From assembly GCA_007131945.1 (NCBI GenBank), contig SLPP01000354.1, positions 1 to 6,374 of the forward strand: DNA of 6,374 nt, in the 5' to 3' direction. The notes beneath the pieces are model-generated. The model was not told the DNA's origin. It was given only the letters and a program-made list of their open reading frames with translations, and searched no databases. This document shows positions 1-6,118 of this stretch, one piece after another. The position numbers were made by a program, and so were the translations under genes. Origin of the DNA: Paracoccaceae bacterium (GTDB lineage: Bacteria; Pseudomonadota; Alphaproteobacteria; Rhodobacterales; Rhodobacteraceae). Numbering within the stretch: the stretch's first letter is position 1; each line of letters starts with the position of its first letter.

Positions 1-1169
1 CGCAGGCGGATGTCGTAGGCGTTGCGGATCGTGCCGTCCGAGAGCACCACGAAGGTCGGGTTGCGGATCGGCGAGATCGACATGTCGATATCGGTGCGCA
101 GGAAGAGCGCGACGATCAGCCCGACGCCGATTCCGGCCCAGAGGAAAGTGTAGAGCATCGTGCGCGGGCGGAAGACATGCTTCCAGGCCGGGATCGGTTC
201 CTTGCCCGCGCGTTCGCGTATCTCGTCCGAAAGCGCCAGGTAGTCGATCAACCCGCGCGGCTTGCCGATCCGGTCCATCACCTCGTTGCAGGCGTCGATG
301 CACAGCCCGCAGGTGATGCATTCCAGCTGCTGGCCGTTGCGGATGTCGATCCCCATCGGGCAGACGTTGACGCAGGCCATGCAGTCGATGCAGTCGCCCT
401 GGGACGGGTCGAGCTGGCCCTTCTTCAGCTTTCCGCGCGGCTCGCCGCGCCAGTCGCGGTAGCCGATGGTGACCGTGTCCTCGTCCATCATCGCCGCCTG
501 GATGCGCGGCCAGGGGCAGGCGTAGATGCAGATCTGCTCGCGGAAGAAGCCGCCGAAGAAGAAGGTCGTCGCGGTCAGGATACCGACGGTGATGTAGGCC
601 GCGGGGTGGGCGTTGAGCGTGAAGAGATCGCGCAGGAGCGTCGGCGCATCGGCGAAATAGAAGACCCAGGCGCCGCCGGTGCCCAGGGCGATCAGGAGCC
701 AGACAACCCACTTGGTGCCGTATTTCCGCACCTTCTCGCCGTTCCATTTCTGCCGGTGCAGGCGGAGGCGCGCGTTGCGGTCGCCCTCGATCCAGCGTTC
801 GACCAGGATGAAGAGGTCGGTCCAGACGGTCTGCGGGCAGGCATATCCGCACCAGACCCGACCGAAGGCCGAGGTGAAGAGGAACAGCCCGATCCCGGCC
901 ATGATCAGCAGGCCGGCGATGAAGTAGAACTCGTGCGGCCAGATCTCGATCATGAAGAAGAAGAAGCGGCGATTGGCGAGGTCGACCAGCACCGCCTGGT
1001 CGGGCATCGTCGGGCCGCGGTCCCATCGGATCCAGGGGGTGATGTAGTAGATGCCCAGAAGCACCCCCAACAGCCACCATTTCAGCGTGCGGAAATTCCC
1101 CTTCACCCGGCGCGGAAAAATCGGCTCGCGGGCGGCGTAGAGTTGCGGGCTGTCGTCTTGCGAACTCAC
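1..1169 (-). CDS. ccoG: CcoG (RdxA/FixG family) membrane ferredoxin-like protein, 3' end outside window
   Basis: A polyferredoxin-type membrane protein of the cbb3 oxidase assembly cluster. Family members are implicated in copper reduction or handling for the CcoN copper centre. I translated 389 codons by hand. Hydrophobic segments lie near residues 31-46, 81-101, 154-173, 190-209 and 337-357. Paired cysteines C107/C111 (CGYACP) and C214/C218 (CIYACP) are typical of the family. A two-cluster ferredoxin domain follows, with C260, C263, C266, C270 and C284, C287, C290, C294, both of CxxCxxCxxxC form. The last visible stretch (about 360-389) begins the C-terminal beta-rich domain; perhaps 80-90 residues are missing, judging from usual family length. 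The start is taken as GTG at 1169: an in-frame TAG lies 24 codons or fewer upstream, no ATG intervenes, and AGGAG sits 9 nt before it. A 225-nt gap separates it from ccoP. Identification is firm; the start is less certain. Confidence 0.95.
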   Translation of the reverse strand, partial: MSSQDDSPQLYAAREPIFPRRVKGNFRTLKWWLLGVLLGIYYITPWIRWDRGPTMPDQAVLVDLANRRFFFFMIEIWPHEFYFIAGLLIMAGIGLFLFTSAFGRVWCGYACPQTVWTDLFILVERWIEGDRNARLRLHRQKWNGEKVRKYGTKWVVWLLIALGTGGAWVFYFADAPTLLRDLFTLNAHPAAYITVGILTATTFFFGGFFREQICIYACPWPRIQAAMMDEDTVTIGYRDWRGEPRGKLKKGQLDPSQGDCIDCMACVNVCPMGIDIRNGQQLECITCGLCIDACNEVMDRIGKPRGLIDYLALSDEIRERAGKEPIPAWKHVFRPRTMLYTFLWAGIGVGLIVALFLRTDIDMSISPIRNPTFVVLSDGTIRNAYDIRL

Positions 1170-1211
1170 GATCTCGAGCTCCTGCGTGATGCGGCCGGCA
1201 TCGACTGCGCG

Positions 1212-1239
1212 AGTCTACAGCCTTCGTGCCTCCTGACAA
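1212..1239 (-). promoter_or_regulatory. Candidate sigma70-type promoter for ccoG
   Basis: Read on the minus strand, TTGTCA (1234-1239, five of six matches to the -35 consensus) is followed after 16 bp by TAGACT (1212-1217, four of six matches to the -10 consensus, including the conserved second A and last T). Transcription would begin near 1205 and leave a leader of about 36 nt before the GTG start of ccoG. No FNR-like inverted repeat is visible in the ccoP-ccoG gap, so this promoter would not share the oxygen switch of ccoN. The call rests only on motif matches and position. Confidence 0.45.
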
Positions 1240-1351
1240 AATGCACGTTTCCGTGGCATCTTTCAGTGCGGCGAAGGCGCGCATGGCCAGCCCGCCCGCG
1301 CGCCCCTCCGCCTGCCTGCACGCCCGGCGATGCCGATCGCTCTCCGGCAAC

Positions 1352-1368
1352 GGGACCGTCATGGCCCC
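1352..1368 (-). other. Possible RNA hairpin at the 3' end of the ccoNOQP transcript
   Basis: In the transcript this reads GGGGCC, a 5-nt loop AUGAC, then GGUCCC, a 6-bp stem with one G-U pair. It begins 27 nt beyond the ccoP stop codon. No U-tract follows, so it is a poor intrinsic terminator. It could stabilise the 3' end of the oxidase mRNA or mark a processing point between ccoP and ccoG. A competing GC-rich pairing with the CCCC tract just upstream (about 1376-1381) is possible. The rest of the 225-bp gap shows no gene I can support. Confidence 0.25.
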
Positions 1369-1394
1369 GTCCGCCGGGGGGCGTCTGCATCTCG

Positions 1395-2318
1395 TTACTG
1401 GCCACCGCCCAACTGGTGGACATAGGCGGCGACGGCGCGGATCTCGGCGTCGCGCAGCCGGTCGGCGAAGCCCGGCATCACGCCGAAGCGCGAATAGTAG
1501 ACCGAGTGCCGGATCGCCTCGTAGGAACCGCCATAGAGCCAGATCTGGTTGTTGAGCGCCGGCGCGCCGACGAAGGGGTCGCCCTCGCCCCCGTCGCCGT
1601 GGCAGGCGGCGCAGTTGTCGAGGTAGATCTCCTCTCCCGGCGCGGCCAGATCGGCGTCGTGTTCCTGGCCCGATAGCTGCAGGACGTAGTGGACGACCTG
1701 GTCGATCTCGTCATCGTCGAGGAGCCCGTCGCGGCCGTAGGCCGGCATTTCCGACCAGCGCGCGTCGGGGTAGTCCTCGTTGCGGATACCGTAGCGGATG
1801 GTCTCGTGGATTTCCTCGATCGTGCCGCCCCAGAGCCACTGGTCGTCGAGGAGGCTGGGGAAGCCCGAGGCCTGCACCCCGGCCGCGCCGGCGCCGTGGC
1901 ATTGCGAGCAATGCGCCCGGAAGGCGGCGCCGCCGGCATTGACCGCGAAGCGCTGCAACTCGGCGTCGTCGCGGATCTCGACCAGCTCGGTCTCGTTCAA
2001 CCGGTCGAACCAGACCTGGTTGGCCTGGTCGAAGCGCTGGATGTCGGCCGCGACCGCGGAGCGCGTATCGTAGCCGAGGATGCCCTGCGTCGCCCGCGTG
2101 ACCATCGGCCAGGCGGGATAGAGGATCATGTAGATCACCGCCCAGGCGATGGTGATGTAGAAGGTCCACAGCCACCAGCGTGGCATCGGGTTGTCGTATT
2201 CCTCGATCCCGTCCCAGGAATGGCCGGTCTTCGGCGGCTCGGCGCGCAGCCTGGCCGTGGGGTCGGGATACTGCCGCTCGGGCGGGCGGACCTTGTTCTC
2301 TTCGTCTTTCTCGACCAT
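1395..2318 (-). CDS. ccoP: cbb3-type cytochrome c oxidase subunit III, membrane-anchored dihaem cytochrome c
   Basis: CcoP is the dihaem subunit that receives electrons from soluble or membrane cytochromes c and passes them towards CcoO and CcoN. The 307-residue product has a polar cytoplasmic N-terminus (1-46), one transmembrane segment (about 47-69, tryptophan-rich) and a periplasmic part with two class I cytochrome c domains. The haem sites are C137-S-Q-C140-H141 and C236-A-A-C239-H240. The probable sixth ligands are M191 (SEMPAYG) and M281 (GVMPGF). Length and domain order are normal for the family, and only one membrane helix is present, as in many alphaproteobacterial members. The ATG overlaps the ccoQ stop by one base (TGATG), and the upstream ribosome-binding signal is weak (GGAAAGG), so translational coupling to ccoQ is likely. 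The stop is TAA at 1395-1397. Confidence 0.98.
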   Translation of the reverse strand: MVEKDEENKVRPPERQYPDPTARLRAEPPKTGHSWDGIEEYDNPMPRWWLWTFYITIAWAVIYMILYPAWPMVTRATQGILGYDTRSAVAADIQRFDQANQVWFDRLNETELVEIRDDAELQRFAVNAGGAAFRAHCSQCHGAGAAGVQASGFPSLLDDQWLWGGTIEEIHETIRYGIRNEDYPDARWSEMPAYGRDGLLDDDEIDQVVHYVLQLSGQEHDADLAAPGEEIYLDNCAACHGDGGEGDPFVGAPALNNQIWLYGGSYEAIRHSVYYSRFGVMPGFADRLRDAEIRAVAAYVHQLGGGQ

Positions 2319-2536
2319 CAGCGGGCCTTTCCGGTTGCGCGGTCCGCGCGGCCCGAGGCGTCGTCCTCGGCGGCGGCGGGTTTGTCGTCGTTGCGGAAGA
2401 TCATCGAGGAGGTCTCCTCGTGCACCTTGCGGCTGCCGGGGCGGAAGGCCCAGAGGATGACGCCGATGAAGAACAGCGTCATGAACAGCAGATGCCAGCT
2501 GTCGGCGAAGGTGCGCAGCCAGGTGTAGGTTTCCAT
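2318..2536 (-). CDS. ccoQ: cbb3-type cytochrome c oxidase small subunit CcoQ
   Basis: A 72-residue single-span membrane protein in the usual ccoQ position between ccoO and ccoP. One hydrophobic segment spans about residues 13-32 (from SWHLLFM to ILWAFRPG), followed by a charged cytoplasmic tail rich in Asp, Glu, Arg and Lys. In Rhodobacter CcoQ has been reported to affect stability of the oxidase and to take part in signalling its activity; the sequence itself shows only topology and context. A strong GGAGG lies 5 nt before the ATG inside the 10-nt gap after ccoO. The stop overlaps the ccoP start by one base. CcoQ is poorly conserved, and the tail here (about residues 38-72) appears low in complexity. 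Identification is by position and topology. Confidence 0.93.
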   Translation of the reverse strand: METYTWLRTFADSWHLLFMTLFFIGVILWAFRPGSRKVHEETSSMIFRNDDKPAAAEDDASGRADRATGKAR

Positions 2537-2546
2537 CGCCGCCTCC

Positions 2547-3272
2547 CTACCGCTGCGGATCGGGCACGAAGGTCGAGAAGTCCACCAGCGTGCCCAGAAC
2601 CTGCATGTAGGCGATGATCGCGTCCATTTCGGTCAGTTCCGGCTGGCCGTCGAAATTGCGCGTCTGCGCGCCCGGGTAGCGCTCAAGAAGGCCGGAATGG
2701 TCGGCATCGGGATTGGCCTGGGCGCGGAAATCGGCGCGCGCATTCTCGATCATCTCGTCGGTATAGGGGACGCCGACGATCCGGTAGGTCCGCAACAGGT
2801 CGGCGATGTGCTCGCCGTCGATCACCCGGTCCATCAGGAAGCCATAGGGCGGCATGATCGATTCCGGCACCACCGACTGCGGGTCGATCATGTGCTGGAC
2901 ATGCCAGTCGTCCGAATAGCGCCCGCCGATCCGCGCCAGGTCGGGCCCGGTGCGTTTCGAGCCCCACAGGAACGGATGATCGTACATCGACTCGGCGGCG
3001 AGCGAGTAGTGGCCGTAGCGTTCGACCTCGTCGCGCATCGGACGGATCATCTGGCTGTGGCAGGTGTAGCACCCCTCGCGGATATAGACCTCGCGCCCGG
3101 CGAGTTCGAGCGGGCTGAAGGGCCGCACGCCCTCGACCTCCTCGATCGTGTTCTCGAGATAGAACAGCGGCACGATCTGCACGATGCCGCCGATCGAGAC
3201 GACGAGGAAGCTGAGGACCAGAAGCAGCGTCGCGTGCTTCTCGATCTTCTTGTGATGCTTGAGAATGCTCAT
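2547..3272 (-). CDS. ccoO: cbb3-type cytochrome c oxidase subunit II, monohaem cytochrome c
   Basis: CcoO is the membrane-anchored monohaem subunit that relays electrons from CcoP to the low-spin haem b of CcoN. The 241-residue product has a basic N-terminus with several histidines, one transmembrane anchor (about 15-37) and a periplasmic cytochrome c domain. The haem site is C68-Y-T-C71-H72, inside the family signature [14 protein letters not shown]140 in the IMPPYGF motif is the expected sixth ligand. Length is normal. The gene starts 13 nt after the ccoN stop with GGGAGG as ribosome-binding site, and ends 10 nt before ccoQ, consistent with one transcript. All family-defining residues that I can check are present. 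Confidence 0.98.
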   Translation of the reverse strand: MSILKHHKKIEKHATLLLVLSFLVVSIGGIVQIVPLFYLENTIEEVEGVRPFSPLELAGREVYIREGCYTCHSQMIRPMRDEVERYGHYSLAAESMYDHPFLWGSKRTGPDLARIGGRYSDDWHVQHMIDPQSVVPESIMPPYGFLMDRVIDGEHIADLLRTYRIVGVPYTDEMIENARADFRAQANPDADHSGLLERYPGAQTRNFDGQPELTEMDAIIAYMQVLGTLVDFSTFVPDPQR

Positions 3273-3285
3273 CGCGTGCCTCCCG

Positions 3286-4887
3286 TCACTCGGCCGCGAC
3301 CGTGGCGCGCTCGGGCTGCTTCTCGCCCACGCTGGTCACGGTCTTCCACAGGTTGTAGCACATGATGATCCCGCCGATCAGGAACAGCGTGCCCCCCAGC
3401 GCGCGGACCACGTACATCGGATGCTTCGCGGCCACGGTGTCGGCGAAGGAGTTCACCAGGAAGCCCTGCGCGTCGACCTGACGCCACATCAGGCCCTCCA
3501 TGATCCCGGTCACCCACATAGAGGCGGCGTAGAGCACGATGCCGATCGTGGCGAGCCAGAAGTGCCAGCTGACGAGCGTCAGGCTGTAGAGCCCCTCGCG
3601 CTTCCACAATCGCGGCACGAGGTAGTAGAGCGCGCCGAAGGTGATCATGCCGTTCCAGCCGAGCGCGCCGGAATGCACGTGGCCGATGGTCCAGTCGGTG
3701 TAATGGCTGAGCGAGTTGACCGCGCGGATCGACATCACCGGCCCCTCGAAGGTGGCCATGCCGTAAAAGCCCACCGCGACCACCATCATCCGGATCACCG
3801 GGTCGGTGCGCAGCTTGTCCCAGGCGCCCGAGAGGGTCATCAGCCCGTTGATCATCCCGCCCCAGGAGGGCATCCACAGCATGATCGAGAAGGTCATGCC
3901 CAGCGTCTGCGCCCAGTTCGGCAGGGCGGTGTAGTGCAGATGGTGCGGACCGGCCCAGATGTAGAGGAAGATCAGCGCCCAGAAGTGGATGATCGAGAGC
4001 TTGTAGGAATAGACCGGCCGCTCGGCCTGTTTCGGGATGAAATAGTACATCATGCCGAGGAAGCCCGCGGTCAGGAAGAAGCCGACCGCGTTATGGCCGT
4101 ACCACCACTGGATCATCGCCGACTGCACGCCCGACCAGACCGGCACCGATTTCGAGCCGAAGATCGAGACCGGCACCTGGATGTTGTTGACCACGTGCAG
4201 CATAGCCACGGTGACGATGAAGGCGAGGTAGAACCAGTTGGCGACGTAGATATGCGGCTCGCGGCGCTTGATGATCGTGCCCATGAAGACCGCGAGGAAG
4301 GCAACCCAGACGATCGTCAGCCACAGATCGGCGAGCCATTCGGGCTCGGCGTATTCCTGGCTCTGGGTCGAGCCGAGCACATAGCCGAGCGCGGCGAGCA
4401 CGATGAAGAGCTGGTAGCCCCAGAAGACGAACCAGGCGAGGTTGCCGCCCCAGAGCCGCGCCGCCGAGGTGCGCTGCACGACGTAGAAGGCGGTGGCGAT
4501 CAGCGCGTTGCCGCCGAAGGCGAAGATCACCGCCGAGGTGTGCAGCGGCCGCAGCCGGCCGAAGTTCAGATAGCCCTGCGCCCAGTCGAAGTTGAGCTGC
4601 GGATAGGCCAGCTGGAAGGCGATCCAGACCCCGACGAGGAACCCGACGACGCCCCAGAAGGCGGTCGCGATCACGCCGGCGCGAATCACGTCGTCCATGT
4701 ATTCGGCCTCGTTGTGCACCGTGGCCGGCTCGCCGACGCGGCGGATCTGCCACAGGAACAGGCCCGCCGCGACCACCATGATGATGATCATGTGGACCAG
4801 ATGCGCCGGGTCGCGGGCGAAATTCGCAATCACCGCGGCCAGGATCGCGATGGCCGCCAGCAAGAACAGCTTGGCGAAATCCCACAT
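3286..4887 (-). CDS. ccoN: cbb3-type cytochrome c oxidase catalytic subunit I
   Basis: CcoN is the haem-copper subunit that reduces oxygen to water and pumps protons at low oxygen. The 533-residue product is nearly all transmembrane helix. By comparison with the structurally known cbb3 enzymes I assign H116 and H405 to low-spin haem b, H403 to haem b3, and H265, H315 and H316 to CuB. Y309 lies 44 residues after H265, the spacing expected for the Tyr cross-linked to a CuB histidine in this family. E381 matches a conserved acidic residue near the active site. Motifs seen include [22 protein letters not shown] and [13 protein letters not shown]. An extra N-terminal hydrophobic segment (about 5-46, two helices) precedes the core, as in other Rhodobacter-type CcoN. 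A purine-rich GAGGGG sits 9 nt before the ATG. It is the first gene of the operon, and expression is probably controlled by the FNR box at 4996-5009. Confidence 0.99.
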   Translation of the reverse strand: MWDFAKLFLLAAIAILAAVIANFARDPAHLVHMIIIMVVAAGLFLWQIRRVGEPATVHNEAEYMDDVIRAGVIATAFWGVVGFLVGVWIAFQLAYPQLNFDWAQGYLNFGRLRPLHTSAVIFAFGGNALIATAFYVVQRTSAARLWGGNLAWFVFWGYQLFIVLAALGYVLGSTQSQEYAEPEWLADLWLTIVWVAFLAVFMGTIIKRREPHIYVANWFYLAFIVTVAMLHVVNNIQVPVSIFGSKSVPVWSGVQSAMIQWWYGHNAVGFFLTAGFLGMMYYFIPKQAERPVYSYKLSIIHFWALIFLYIWAGPHHLHYTALPNWAQTLGMTFSIMLWMPSWGGMINGLMTLSGAWDKLRTDPVIRMMVVAVGFYGMATFEGPVMSIRAVNSLSHYTDWTIGHVHSGALGWNGMITFGALYYLVPRLWKREGLYSLTLVSWHFWLATIGIVLYAASMWVTGIMEGLMWRQVDAQGFLVNSFADTVAAKHPMYVVRALGGTLFLIGGIIMCYNLWKTVTSVGEKQPERATVAAE

Positions 4888-4967
4888 CGGTAACGTCCCC
4901 TCGTTCTTGAGTCGTTGTCTCTCCCGGCAAGCATTAATCCACTCGGCGCGGTCGATCCACCATGTGC

Positions 4968-4973
4968 GTTATG
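4968..4973 (-). promoter_or_regulatory. Predicted -10 element of the ccoN promoter
   Basis: On the minus strand the hexamer is CATAAC, four of six matches to TATAAT. It lies 22 bp downstream of the FNR box at 4996-5009, exactly the spacing of a class II FNR/CRP-activated promoter, in which the activator is centred at -41.5. Transcription would begin near 4961, giving an untranslated leader of about 74 nt. No good -35 hexamer is needed at such promoters. The start site is an inference from spacing. Confidence 0.55.
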
Positions 4974-4995
4974 GCCGCATCACAATGATGCAACT

Positions 4996-5009
4996 TTGAC
5001 TCAGGTCAA
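4996..5009 (-). promoter_or_regulatory. FNR/FnrL-type binding site proximal to ccoN
   Basis: The sequence TTGACTCAGGTCAA is a perfect inverted repeat, TTGAC-N4-GTCAA, differing from the FNR consensus TTGAT-N4-ATCAA only at the innermost base of each half-site. Such sites are bound by the oxygen-sensing [4Fe-4S] regulator FNR (FnrL or FnrP in this group), which is known to activate cbb3 oxidase genes in Rhodobacter and Paracoccus. Centre position is 5002.5, about 115 bp before the ccoN start codon. The fit to a class II promoter supports a role as activator site for ccoNOQP. Confidence 0.85.
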
Positions 5010-5028
5010 GAAAGCTGCCGCAGCGGTA

Positions 5029-5042
5029 TTGACAAGGATCAA
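5029..5042 (+). promoter_or_regulatory. FNR/FnrL-type binding site proximal to usp
   Basis: The sequence TTGACAAGGATCAA has the form TTGAC-N4-ATCAA, with one half-site identical to the FNR consensus and the other one base off. Its centre (5035.5) is 33 bp from the ccoN-side box, roughly three helical turns, so two bound dimers would lie on nearly the same face of the DNA. It lies 69 bp upstream of the usp start codon and is best placed to control that gene, though it could also contribute to ccoN from an upstream position. Confidence 0.8.
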
Positions 5043-5064
5043 AGCGCGCGTCGACGTTCCGATC

Positions 5065-5070
5065 CAGTCT
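5065..5070 (+). promoter_or_regulatory. Tentative -10 element of the usp promoter
   Basis: If the box at 5029-5042 activates as a class II site, the -10 hexamer should fall here, where the sequence is CAGTCT. This retains only the conserved second A and last T of TATAAT. The predicted start site would be near 5077, with a 35-nt leader. The match is weak, so the position comes mostly from spacing. Confidence 0.3.
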
Positions 5071-5111
5071 CGGACTCCCGCCGGGGCGGACCCGGTGACG
5101 CAGGAGGGGGC

Positions 5112-5951
5112 ATGGACTACAAATCGATCACCACCTTCATCGGCTCGGAGGCGGAGCTGGACGCGACGCTGCCCGCCGCGATGTCCTTCACGCAGGCGCA
5201 GGACGGGCATCTGACCACCTGCCTCCTCGGGGTCGACATGACGCCGGCGGGGGGCTTCTACATGGGTGCCTCGCCGATCCTGCTGCAGGAGACGCTGGAG
5301 CGCGCGCAGGGCGATGCCGAGGCGCTGGAGGCGCTGGCGCGCAGGCGGCTCGAGCGCGAGACGCTGCGCTGGGCGACCGAGTCGGCGGTGGTGCAGTTCG
5401 GCGGGCTGCCCGGCATGGTCGGGCTGCGCGCGCGGTTCAGCGACCTCGTGATCCAGTCGCGTCCCTATGGCCGCGACGCCCTGCCGACGCAGGAAGCGGT
5501 GGTCGAATCGGCGCTTTTCGAGGGCAACGCGGCGGTGCTGATCGTGCCCGAGACCGGGCTCGGGACGAAGTTCGGCGAGCGCATCGTCGTCGCCTGGAAC
5601 CAGTCGAACGAGGCGCTGGCGGCGGTGCGCCGGGCATTGCCGCTTCTGCGCGCGGCCGACCAGGTCTGCATCGCGATCGTCAACCCGCCGCCGCACAGCC
5701 CCGAACGCTCGGATCCGGGCGGGCTGCTCACGCAGATGCTGGCGCGGCACGGCGTGCGGGCCGAGGTCTCGGTGCTGGCGAAGACCCTGCCGCGCGTCTC
5801 GGACGTGCTGATGCGGCACATGAGCGACATCGATGCCGGGCTTCTGGTGATGGGCGCCTACGGCCATTCGCGCCTGCGCGAGGCGATCCTCGGCGGGGCG
5901 ACGCGCAACGTGCTGGAAAACACCGAATGGCCGGTCTTCCTGGCGCATTGA
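5112..5951 (+). CDS. Universal stress protein, tandem Usp domains
   Basis: A 279-residue cytoplasmic protein of the two-domain universal stress protein (UspA superfamily) type common in alphaproteobacteria. The C-terminal domain (about 154-279) is well formed: strand GERIVVAWNQS at 155-165, then the nucleotide-loop signature MGAYGHSRLRE with G248, G251 and, nine residues later, G261, and a final strand WPVFLAH. The canonical motif is G-2x-G-9x-G-(S/T); here the last position is G262, followed by Ala-Thr, a variant often seen in this subgroup. The N-terminal domain (1-146) is more degenerate, with no glycine loop, but keeps the SDLVIQSRP strand at 110-118. A strong AGGAGGGGG ends 2 nt before the ATG. 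It is divergent from ccoN across a shared control region with two FNR boxes, implying induction at low oxygen. Its molecular role is unknown; nucleotide binding is inferred from the motif. Some annotations would call it uspA. Confidence 0.92.
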   Translation: MDYKSITTFIGSEAELDATLPAAMSFTQAQDGHLTTCLLGVDMTPAGGFYMGASPILLQETLERAQGDAEALEALARRRLERETLRWATESAVVQFGGLPGMVGLRARFSDLVIQSRPYGRDALPTQEAVVESALFEGNAAVLIVPETGLGTKFGERIVVAWNQSNEALAAVRRALPLLRAADQVCIAIVNPPPHSPERSDPGGLLTQMLARHGVRAEVSVLAKTLPRVSDVLMRHMSDIDAGLLVMGAYGHSRLREAILGGATRNVLENTEWPVFLAH

Positions 5952-6022
5952 GGCACGGGACGGGTCGACAGATCCCGGCCACGCCGTGCAAGCCAAGGCT
6001 GACAGCCGAGGGTGACGCCGGG

Positions 6023-6043
6023 TGCTCGCTAGCGAGCATTCTT
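6023..6043 (+). terminator. Candidate intrinsic terminator of usp
   Basis: A 16-bp perfect palindrome, TGCTCGCTAGCGAGCA (6023-6038), is followed directly by TTCTT. As RNA it folds to a 6-bp stem with a CUAG loop. It starts 71 nt after the usp stop codon. The short, interrupted U-tract makes it a moderate terminator. A palindrome this exact could instead be a protein-binding site, but its place between convergent genes favours termination. Confidence 0.5.
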
Positions 6044-6052
6044 GCAGCGTAT

Positions 6053-6089
6053 TGAAATAAATATGGAAAGTCTGCGGCGTTAACCGCAG
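6053..6089 (-). terminator. Candidate terminator of the tonB-family gene
   Basis: On the minus strand CTGCGG, a 6-nt loop TTAACG and CCGCAG form a 6-bp stem (6072-6089). It is followed by a T-rich stretch (ACTTTCC, then ATATTTATTTC) down to about 6053. It begins 29 nt after the stop of the TonB-family gene. The tail is AT-rich rather than a pure T-run, so strength is uncertain. The AT-rich block at 6051-6065 stands out from the GC-rich surroundings. Confidence 0.4.
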
Positions 6090-6118
6090 GGAAACCTTCT
6101 CGAAGGCGCCGGGGGTGG

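Noticed and set aside
1229..1234. AGGAGG on the minus strand in the ccoP-ccoG gap, resembling a ribosome-binding site
   Set aside because: No ATG, GTG or TTG follows at usable spacing. It falls within the spacer of the candidate ccoG promoter, so it is probably not in a leader at all.
1166..1423. Minus-strand small open frame filling the ccoP-ccoG gap (85 codons)
   Set aside because: It begins inside ccoP and ends over the ccoG start, its composition is Arg/Gly/Ala-rich without any motif, and no ribosome-binding site was seen for it.
177..1676. Long plus-strand open frame antisense to ccoG and the end of ccoP, about 499 codons
   Set aside because: It is a shadow of two well-identified genes, spans their intergenic gap, and has low-complexity Asp/Arg/Ala/Val composition with no family features.
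3259..4893. Long open frame on the plus strand antisense to ccoN, about 544 codons
   Set aside because: It lies exactly opposite ccoN, its product is rich in His, Asp, Arg and Pro with no recognisable domain, and it is explained by high-GC codon bias leaving antisense frames free of stops.
4965..4980. GCGGC-like pattern near the ccoN promoter resembling a RegA/PrrA site
   Set aside because: The motif is short and loose, and expected often by chance in such GC-rich DNA; the second half-site is imperfect.
5001..5996. Minus-strand open frame opposite the stress-protein gene, about 331 codons
   Set aside because: It overlaps the FNR boxes and the whole usp gene, is Arg/His-rich and matches no family; the plus-strand Usp has clear domain motifs and a strong ribosome-binding site.
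6095..6106. CCTTCTCGAAGG inverted repeat just after the TonB-family stop codon
   Set aside because: The stem is only 4-5 bp with a tiny loop and only three T residues follow on the minus strand, so the hairpin at 6072-6089 is the better terminator candidate.
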